A DNA stretch of 64,000 nucleotides from Rallus limicola. Lineage: Eukaryota; Chordata; Aves; Gruiformes; Rallidae. The stretch is from positions 2,612,001-2,676,000 of the forward strand of contig JAKCOZ010000018.1 of the NCBI GenBank assembly GCA_022605955.1, read 5' to 3'. The notes beneath the pieces are model-generated. The model saw only the letters and a list, made by a program, of their open reading frames with translations, did not search any database and was not told the DNA's origin. The position numbers and the translations under genes were made by a program. This document shows positions 60,901-64,000 of the stretch, piece after piece. Position 1 is the stretch's first letter. Each line of letters opens with the position of its first letter.

Positions 60901-63625
60901 TCTAAAGAACCTCATTCTCCTACAGCAGCCTAAACCTCATTTCAGATCAATTCAAAACGGCTCATACTGAGACAGTGACATCAATTATTGATGCCTCATA
61001 AAATCAAGATTTTACAATCTATATCTACATCACAGATTAAATTATTCTCTTGTTTTTAACATTTTTTCTACTTTCATACCTTTGAAGGCAACCCCAGCAG
61101 ATCCCCTTCAAGAGGTGCATCTGACGTAAGACCCCCATTGCCAATTCCTAGCAGACAGACTGTTCACCAAATGAACATGGAGGCAGAAGAGGTACAAAAA
61201 GTTACCAGTTTTAACTACAATTGCCAAACACAGCAACTTTTCTGATTTCGAGAATGTTTTTCAAAGTTGTTTTTCTAGTTAGTGCTCACTGTCAGGATGT
61301 CAGTAAGTACTTTCAGTTTCCTTTTCTGTGTAACATTTTACTGTCTTATTTTGGCTTCACCAAGAAAAACAATAGCAACCCCCCAGTAGAACAAAATAAG
61401 AAAAATACTTGTTTGCTGGATTATGTGTTTTGCACAGTTGCCTCCAAGTAGCGTTACGTGTCCAGTTCTCCTACCACAAAACCTTGGTAGAGTTCGTACC
61501 CACTACATGCATTTTTGTTTCACATTTCTTTAAATATGCCAAGTCTAGAGCAAGGCACTTCTAGTGATAACACTGCTGGGCAATCACATGTGGTGTGCCC
61601 ACAGGAAGTCTGCATTTTTGTCTGAGATGATAGCTAAAAAAATAAAATAATTAACACCCCCCCCCCAACCCCAGAGAAACAAAGGCAAAGGATGTGTGTC
61701 CAAGGCAGGCAAAAAGAGAAAACATCACTGAAAATCTATCTTTTAATGAAAACTTTTTGAGACATGTGTTTTCCTTGCTTATTTAAGACATATAGCTAGG
61801 TCTGTAATATTTTCAAATTTATCCAAGTGAGCCAGTAATTTCAAAATCTTTTAGTGCCACTTACCATAGTTACATGTACTGGTACCATCCCTGAAGCTCA
61901 TGCCTGCAGAGATTCTGCACATAAACCCACATATGCCACACATTCAATTTTCTCTCTACTTATTCATATGTTGTTAACATCACAAGCTAAGTCACTGACA
62001 GCTTCCTTTCTCCTCTGTCACAATCCCCACAGGACTCTCTCAATGAGGAATGGTACGTTGCTTATGTCAGCCGACCAGAGGCAGAAGCAGCGCTTCGAAA
62101 AATAAACAAGGTATTTTTAAATCATGGGTAATTCTCACCATCTCCTAGCGAGCTGTCCTTGCAGTCATATGGGAAGAGTATATAGACATTTACGTTAGAT
62201 GTGTAACCTCTATGTGGGTCAGTCTGTGCAAGGGATTCACCATGAAGGCTGTTGTTTTTCACAGTCCCAAAGAATAAATTCTGTGCCTCCAAAAAGAGGT
62301 TTCCCTTCTCTTAGGAGGGATGACTTGTTCTCTGGAAGTAGTTCTCTGTCACCAGTGAGGAATGTGTCTCAAATACTATTTTAGGTAACTTGAATTAGAT
62401 GATCATAGAATAAAATCTCAGACTGGTTTGGGTCGGAAGAGCCCTGGAAGGCCTTCCAGTTCCACCTCCTGCCATGGGCAGGGACACCCCCCACCAGCCC
62501 AGGGGTGCCCAAAGGCCCTTCCTCCAACCTGGCCTTAAACTCTGCCAGGGATCCAAGGGCAACCACAGCTTCTCTGGGCACCCTGTACCAGGGCCTTCAC
62601 CGCCTCCCCGGGAAGGATTTCTGCCTAATGTCTACCCTCTATTATTTTAGGCCCATTAACACTTGTCCTATCGCTCCATGCTCTTTTAAACAGTCCGTCT
62701 ACCTCTTTCCTGGAGCCCCTTTAGGGACTGGAAGGCCGCTATAAGTTCTTCCCAGATCCTTCTCTTCTCTAGGCTGAACAAGCCCAGGTCTCTCAGCCTG
62801 TCAATGAAGATGTCAGTGAGATGAATCCCACCCTTTTCTAGGCCATATTTACCAGCAAAATCAAAAACAGATTTGAAGAGGTGAAACCCAGGCTTCACTG
62901 TGTATGTGGAGAGAAACCAAACTGTGTCCCATCACTGTGGGAAATCTGCTCCCTCCATGAGGCTTCACAGCACATGCAATGAGGTGAAGTTGACACGTAC
63001 AGCATTTCAATGGCTTGTACTAAGGACCATCCGATGAGACCACATTCAGTAGCTTTAAGAAAGGATGTTTCAATGGAAGACTTGTTAAAGCACCTCTGAA
63101 GTGAAGAAAAGGAGAAAGATATACACACAGCATCACTGTGTTAACCAGAATGACACAGACACTATAATTATTTTTGGCGTTCTGTAAAGAGATTATGTAG
63201 GAACATTGATTGGCACTTATCAGAAATTAACTTCTGGTTAAAGCAAAATGAGGTTTGGTCCTTGATATTTTACTTCCTCCATTATCTCTCCCTCATATGA
63301 CACCATTCCTCCCTTCCTTAAAAATCTGCATTTATATCAGACAGAAATGTTTCAAGTAGCAAACTGGAAGATAAAGCATAAAAAGCATGAGAGGCCTAGT
63401 TAAGGTTGCTATGCTATTCAAGTCCAGAAATTACATTTATTTGTCATCTTTCATTTTTTCATCTTTCAGGATGGAACGTTCTTGGTAAGAGACAGCTCAA
63501 GAAAAACTGCTACTCATCCATACGTACTGATGGTGCTGTACAGAGATAAGGTATACAACATCCAGATTCGGTACCAGGAGCAAGATCACATATATTTGTT
63601 AGGAACCGGCTTAAAAGGAAAAGAG
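33867..63625 (+). CDS. LCP2: LCP2 (SLP-76) adaptor protein, 20 exons, 3' end outside window
   Basis: SLP-76 is a cytosolic scaffold that links antigen-receptor and ITAM kinases to PLC-gamma, Vav, Nck and Itk in T cells, mast cells and platelets/thrombocytes. Coding exons: 33867-33944, 37323-37385, 40905-40951, 48093-48155, 49130-49161, 49988-50022, 51340-51538, 52217-52317, 53576-53645, 53857-53940, 54742-54767, 54862-54881, 54988-55092, 55995-56025, 56696-56708, 57771-57891, 60175-60224, 61088-61191, 62033-62110, 63470-63625. They sum to 1,476 nt in one open frame (492 codons), and every intron is GT-AG with matching phase. Domains: SAM (about residues 12-78); acidic segment with DYESP, DYESP and GYEPP (Tyr112, 127, 144); Gads-type RSTK (237-240) in a proline-rich region; SH2 from about residue 420, with FLVRDSS and the phosphate-binding Arg447. 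Human SLP-76 has 533 residues; the missing last exon would add about 40, so the model is nearly the same length. Exon order, phases and identity are seen; function is from the family. Confidence 0.97.
33945..37322 (+). other. LCP2: LCP2 intron 1
   Basis: 3.4 kb GT-AG intron. I see no transposon or extra exon. Introns at this position in immune genes often hold enhancers, but I recognise no specific element here. A long T run lies near 36878-36892. Confidence 0.8.
37323..37385 (+). CDS. LCP2: LCP2 coding exon 2 (residues 27-47)
   Basis: Encodes [20 protein letters not shown] and one further Leu, the SAM-domain core. Phase 0 in and out, strong gtaagt donor. Lys30, the position equivalent to the ubiquitinated lysine reported in mammalian SLP-76, is present. 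Confidence 0.97.
37951..37975. repeat. (AC)n microsatellite
   Basis: About 12 uninterrupted AC dinucleotides inside LCP2 intron 2. Likely polymorphic in length. Confidence 0.95.
39284..39332 (+). mobile_element. CR1 LINE 3' remnant
   Basis: 'aactagatgatattgaggtc' followed by 'ccttccaacccaaaccattc' matches the CR1 3' UTR pattern in sense orientation. It is short and diverged, within LCP2 intron 2. Confidence 0.75.
40166..40188. repeat. Poly(A) run
   Basis: About 23 consecutive A following a purine-rich 'gaagagggaaagggg' stretch in LCP2 intron 2. No retrogene is seen upstream of it, so a simple homopolymer is the likeliest reading. Confidence 0.9.
40905..40951 (+). CDS. LCP2: LCP2 coding exon 3 (residues 48-62 and part of 63)
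   Basis: Encodes [15 protein letters not shown] plus two bases of a Pro codon, matching human [16 protein letters not shown] in the SAM domain. Phase 0 in, phase 2 out. Acceptor 'tttcag', donor gtaagt. Confidence 0.97.
40952..48092 (+). other. LCP2: LCP2 intron 3, the longest intron
   Basis: 7.1 kb GT-AG intron. I recognise no transposon fragment. A perfect 18-bp tandem duplication lies at 46473-46508, and a short G run near 41967-41975. Open frames reach at most 109 codons and look like chance. A candidate place for regulatory sequence, though nothing specific is visible. Confidence 0.75.
46473..46508. repeat. Perfect 18-bp tandem duplication
   Basis: The unit 'ggaatttagtattcacac' occurs twice back to back (46473-46490 and 46491-46508), identical. 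It is a slippage-type duplication in LCP2 intron 3. Confidence 0.93.
48093..48155 (+). CDS. LCP2: LCP2 coding exon 4 (residues 63-83, part of 84)
   Basis: Completes the Pro codon, then encodes [20 protein letters not shown] and two bases of a Trp codon. It matches human [19 protein letters not shown] at the end of the SAM domain. Phase 2 in, phase 2 out. The acceptor is 'ttttaaatag'; the donor is gtaagt. Followed by a 974-bp intron holding one CR1 remnant. Confidence 0.96.
48199..48272 (+). mobile_element. CR1 LINE 3' remnant in LCP2 intron 4
   Basis: Sense CR1 tail starting 'ggaacctgctttggcaggcg', then 'gatctctagaggtccctccc', 'aacccctacaattctgtgat'. It begins only about 45 bp downstream of the exon 4 donor. 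Confidence 0.9.
49130..49161 (+). CDS. LCP2: LCP2 coding exon 5 (32 nt)
   Basis: Short exon encoding the split Trp then [10 protein letters not shown] and one base. It corresponds to the human segment after the SAM domain (RKPQVPRFPEE). Phase 2 in, phase 1 out; acceptor 'ttctttag', donor gtaagt. It is supported mainly by frame continuity and flanking exons because this linker is poorly conserved. The following 826-bp intron holds nothing recognised. Confidence 0.88.
49988..50022 (+). CDS. LCP2: LCP2 coding exon 6 (35 nt)
   Basis: Encodes [12 protein letters not shown], matching human ESHEEDNGGWSSF just before the acidic tyrosine region. Phase 1 in, phase 0 out. The acceptor is 'tttacacag'; the donor is gtgagt. 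It restores the frame between exons 5 and 7, which would otherwise not join. The following 1.3-kb intron holds nothing recognised. Confidence 0.94.
51340..51538 (+). CDS. LCP2: LCP2 coding exon 7, acidic tyrosine-motif exon (residues 107-172)
   Basis: The largest coding exon. It carries [24 protein letters not shown] and [13 protein letters not shown]. Tyr112, Tyr127 and Tyr144 correspond to human Tyr113, 128 and 145. When phosphorylated by ZAP-70/Syk-type kinases these bind the SH2 domains of Vav, Nck and Itk. All three tyrosines and the Glu/Asp-rich context are kept, with spacing nearly as in human. Phase 0 in, phase 1 out; donor gtaatt. The following 678-bp intron holds nothing recognised. 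Confidence 0.97.
52217..52317 (+). CDS. LCP2: LCP2 coding exon 8 (proline-rich)
   Basis: Encodes [20 protein letters not shown] and [14 protein letters not shown], matching human [20 protein letters not shown] chose the donor gtatgt at 52318, which leaves phase 0 and joins exon 9 in frame. A nearer GT at 52310 (gtgctt) is a weaker donor and breaks the frame. The following 1.26-kb intron holds nothing recognised. Confidence 0.93.
53576..53645 (+). CDS. LCP2: LCP2 coding exon 9 (proline-rich)
   Basis: Encodes [20 protein letters not shown], then PLK and one base. It aligns with human SPLPPPQTNHEEPSRSRNHK. Phase 0 in, phase 1 out, donor gtaagt. A 211-bp intron follows. Confidence 0.94.
53857..53940 (+). 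CDS. LCP2: LCP2 coding exon 10 (Gads-binding motif)
   Basis: Encodes [20 protein letters not shown] followed by ERESPVP. The RSTK at residues 237-240 is the RxxK-type motif bound by the Gads C-terminal SH3 domain, which recruits SLP-76 to LAT. It is identical to human across [15 protein letters not shown]. Phase 1 in, phase 1 out; donor gtcagt. The following 801-bp intron holds nothing recognised. Confidence 0.97.
54742..54767 (+). CDS. LCP2: LCP2 coding exon 11 (26 nt)
   Basis: Encodes GRKPGFPEK, matching human GKKPPFSDK. Phase 1 in, phase 0 out. Acceptor 'cattttcag', donor gtaagg. A 94-bp intron follows. Confidence 0.93.
54862..54881 (+). CDS. LCP2: LCP2 coding exon 12 (20 nt)
   Basis: Encodes HLTSQL plus two bases of Arg, filling the same seven residues as human PSIPAGR. 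Acceptor 'ttttacag', donor gtaaga. It restores the frame between exons 11 and 13; a 106-bp intron follows. Confidence 0.88.
54988..55092 (+). CDS. LCP2: LCP2 coding exon 13
   Basis: Encodes [20 protein letters not shown] then [14 protein letters not shown], matching human SLGEHLPKIQKPPLPP...SSPLPGKKPPVP. Phase 2 in, phase 2 out; donor gtgagt at 55093. The following 902-bp intron holds nothing recognised. Confidence 0.95.
55995..56025 (+). CDS. LCP2: LCP2 coding exon 14 (31 nt)
   Basis: Completes a Lys codon and encodes [10 protein letters not shown], matching human KHGWGPDRREN. Phase 2 in, phase 0 out; acceptor 'catttcag', donor gtaagt. The following 670-bp intron holds nothing recognised. 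Confidence 0.94.
56696..56708 (+). CDS. LCP2: LCP2 coding exon 15 (13-nt microexon)
   Basis: Encodes EEED plus one base, equivalent to the DEDD stretch in human. The exon is just GAAGAAGAAGATG, preceded by a T-rich tract and 'tccacag' and followed by gtaagt. Exon 14 ends in phase 0 and exon 16 needs phase 1, so this microexon, or an equivalent, is required. Confidence 0.9.
56709..57770 (+). other. LCP2: LCP2 intron 15 with an unexplained exon-like ORF
   Basis: 1.06 kb GT-AG intron. It holds a 92-codon open frame (57019-57297) containing a two-copy 36-bp repeat. A possible acceptor ('acattttag', ending at 56981) lies just before it. There is no recognised protein similarity, so it is not called as an exon. 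Confidence 0.6.
57178..57249. repeat. Two-copy 36-bp imperfect tandem repeat
   Basis: The unit beginning 'gttcctaaaatgaag' and ending 'agcagcaga' occurs at 57178-57213 and 57214-57249, identical at 29 of 36 positions. The period is a multiple of three and the surrounding frame stays open ([12 protein letters not shown] then [12 protein letters not shown]). Confidence 0.9.
57771..57891 (+). CDS. LCP2: LCP2 coding exon 16
   Basis: Encodes [20 protein letters not shown] then [20 protein letters not shown], matching human VHQRPLPQPALLPMSSNTF. Phase 1 in, phase 2 out. The acceptor has a strong pyrimidine tract ending 'ctccccccag'. The donor gttcgt is weak; it was chosen because it gives the phase exon 17 needs. 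Confidence 0.93.
59214..59610 (-). mobile_element. CR1 LINE fragment, antisense, in LCP2 intron 16
   Basis: About 400 bp. On the plus strand it starts 'tcacagaatctcagaatggt', continues 'acctggtccaaccaccctgt', and ends in the antisense of the CR1 reverse-transcriptase C-terminus ('cttttccaggctgaacagtc'). It is antisense to the gene. Confidence 0.92.
60043..60118. repeat. Imperfect tandem repeat, about 37-40 bp, two copies
   Basis: Two copies of a unit containing 'catacaca.cacagaa.tgt' and 'ggtata' lie back to back just upstream of the exon 17 acceptor. A degenerate third start ('caatgctata') follows. Confidence 0.8.
60175..60224 (+). CDS. LCP2: LCP2 coding exon 17
   Basis: Encodes [17 protein letters not shown] plus one base, matching human SESNSSFPQSASLPPYFSQ. 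Phase 2 in, phase 1 out. Acceptor 'ttttaaacag', donor gtttgt. The following 863-bp intron holds nothing recognised. Confidence 0.92.
61088..61191 (+). CDS. LCP2: LCP2 coding exon 18
   Basis: Encodes [20 protein letters not shown] then [15 protein letters not shown], leading to the SH2 domain. It aligns loosely with human GPSNRPPIRAEGRNFPLPLP and is the least conserved exon of the proline-rich region. Phase 1 in, phase 0 out; donor gtacaa is weak. The following 841-bp intron has a C run near 61658 and no recognised element. Confidence 0.9.
62033..62110 (+). CDS. LCP2: LCP2 coding exon 19, SH2 domain start
   Basis: Encodes [20 protein letters not shown] followed by LRKINK, nearly identical to human [25 protein letters not shown]. 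The WY and EAEAALRK segment is the start of the SH2 fold. Phase 0 in and out; donor gtattt. Confidence 0.98.
62111..63469 (+). other. LCP2: LCP2 intron 19
   Basis: 1.36 kb GT-AG intron separating the two SH2 exons. It contains an antisense CR1 at 62402-62803; nothing else is recognised. Confidence 0.8.
62402..62803 (-). mobile_element. CR1 LINE fragment, antisense, in LCP2 intron 19
   Basis: About 400 bp. On the plus strand it starts 'atcatagaataaaatctcag' and runs through 'tcctgccatgggcagggaca' and 'acacttgtcctatcgctcca'. It ends in the antisense of the [10 protein letters not shown] segment of CR1 reverse transcriptase. Confidence 0.95.
63470..63625 (+). CDS. LCP2: LCP2 coding exon 20, SH2 domain core (residues 441-492)
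   Basis: Encodes [40 protein letters not shown] and [12 protein letters not shown]. It carries FLVRDSS with the phosphotyrosine-binding Arg447. This SH2 binds ADAP and the kinase HPK1 in mammals. Phase 0 in and out; the donor gtacta is weak, but the boundary matches the human KGKE/DF junction. The last coding exon lies beyond the window. Confidence 0.98.
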
Positions 63626-64000
63626 GTACTACATGTTCTTCACACCACTTCCCTTCAGCTTATGGCATCTCCTGTCTCATTCCAAAGAGTCAGGCTACTT
63701 AACCCAGCAGCTGTTCAATCCAGTGGAATTCTGCTTATTGTCTTAGAGTTATACCTTACAGAATATGTTACTGCTGGAAGTAAAACAAGATTCTCCTGTT
63801 TGCACTCAGGGAATGAAGGGATAGCTTGAGACTGCTATTAGAGATCCATATACCTGTTTAGGAAATGCCTGTTTGCCACTAAGACACCAGACAAGGGAAA
63901 TAAACAGTTGAAAGCAAATCCTTATCTTCCACCCCTACCGCTTTGCTCCCAGGCTGCTGCTTTACTTATGCCCAGCAGTATTGCCTTGGATTTACTGGCA
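63626..64000 (+). other. LCP2: LCP2 intron 20 (start only)
   Basis: The frame stays open from exon 20 through the donor to a stop at 63827-63829, so retention of this intron would give a different C-terminus. I see no exon or repeat before the window ends. Confidence 0.7.

Noticed and set aside
1..64000. CRISPR arrays, tRNA/rRNA genes, bacterial operons, prophage
   Set aside because: No regularly spaced repeats, cloverleaf genes, ribosome-binding sites or compact operons seen; the sequence is vertebrate.

Overview
The window is vertebrate and almost certainly avian genomic DNA. At least ten CR1 LINE copies carry the bird/reptile-type 3' end with short ATTCTGTG-like repeats, and one long gene has GT-AG introns. 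The gene is LCP2, which encodes the haematopoietic adaptor SLP-76. I recognised it from conserved SAM-domain, tyrosine-motif, proline-rich and SH2 segments. A galliform such as chicken would fit, but nothing here fixes the species.

Positions 1 to about 33,500 form a gene-poor region upstream of LCP2. It holds CR1 fragments on both strands, including one 5'-truncated copy with a largely open reverse-transcriptase frame (13640-15420). It also holds a long GGGAGA/GGGAAA hexanucleotide tract (29863-30030), a C-rich stretch, and two CTCF-like motifs in divergent orientation (30084-30097 minus, 30921-30934 plus). I found no convincing host gene here; the open frames are short and look like chance.

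From 33,867 to 63,625, twenty coding exons of LCP2 on the plus strand join in one continuous frame of 1,476 nt (492 codons). The reconstruction carries the SAM domain (exons 1-4), an acidic exon with three tyrosine motifs (exon 7), the proline-rich Gads-binding region (exons 8-18) and most of the SH2 domain (exons 19-20). The final coding exon, about 40 residues in the human protein, lies beyond the right edge, so the gene is partial only because the window ends. Several exons are very short (13, 20, 26, 31, 32 and 35 nt). CR1 remnants lie in introns 3, 4, 16 and 19.

There is no operon, CRISPR array, phage or other multi-gene system. The points most worth a second look are the candidate boundary element upstream of LCP2, the G-quadruplex-prone repeat, the microexon-rich gene structure, and two unexplained exon-like or ORF-like segments in introns 15 and 16.
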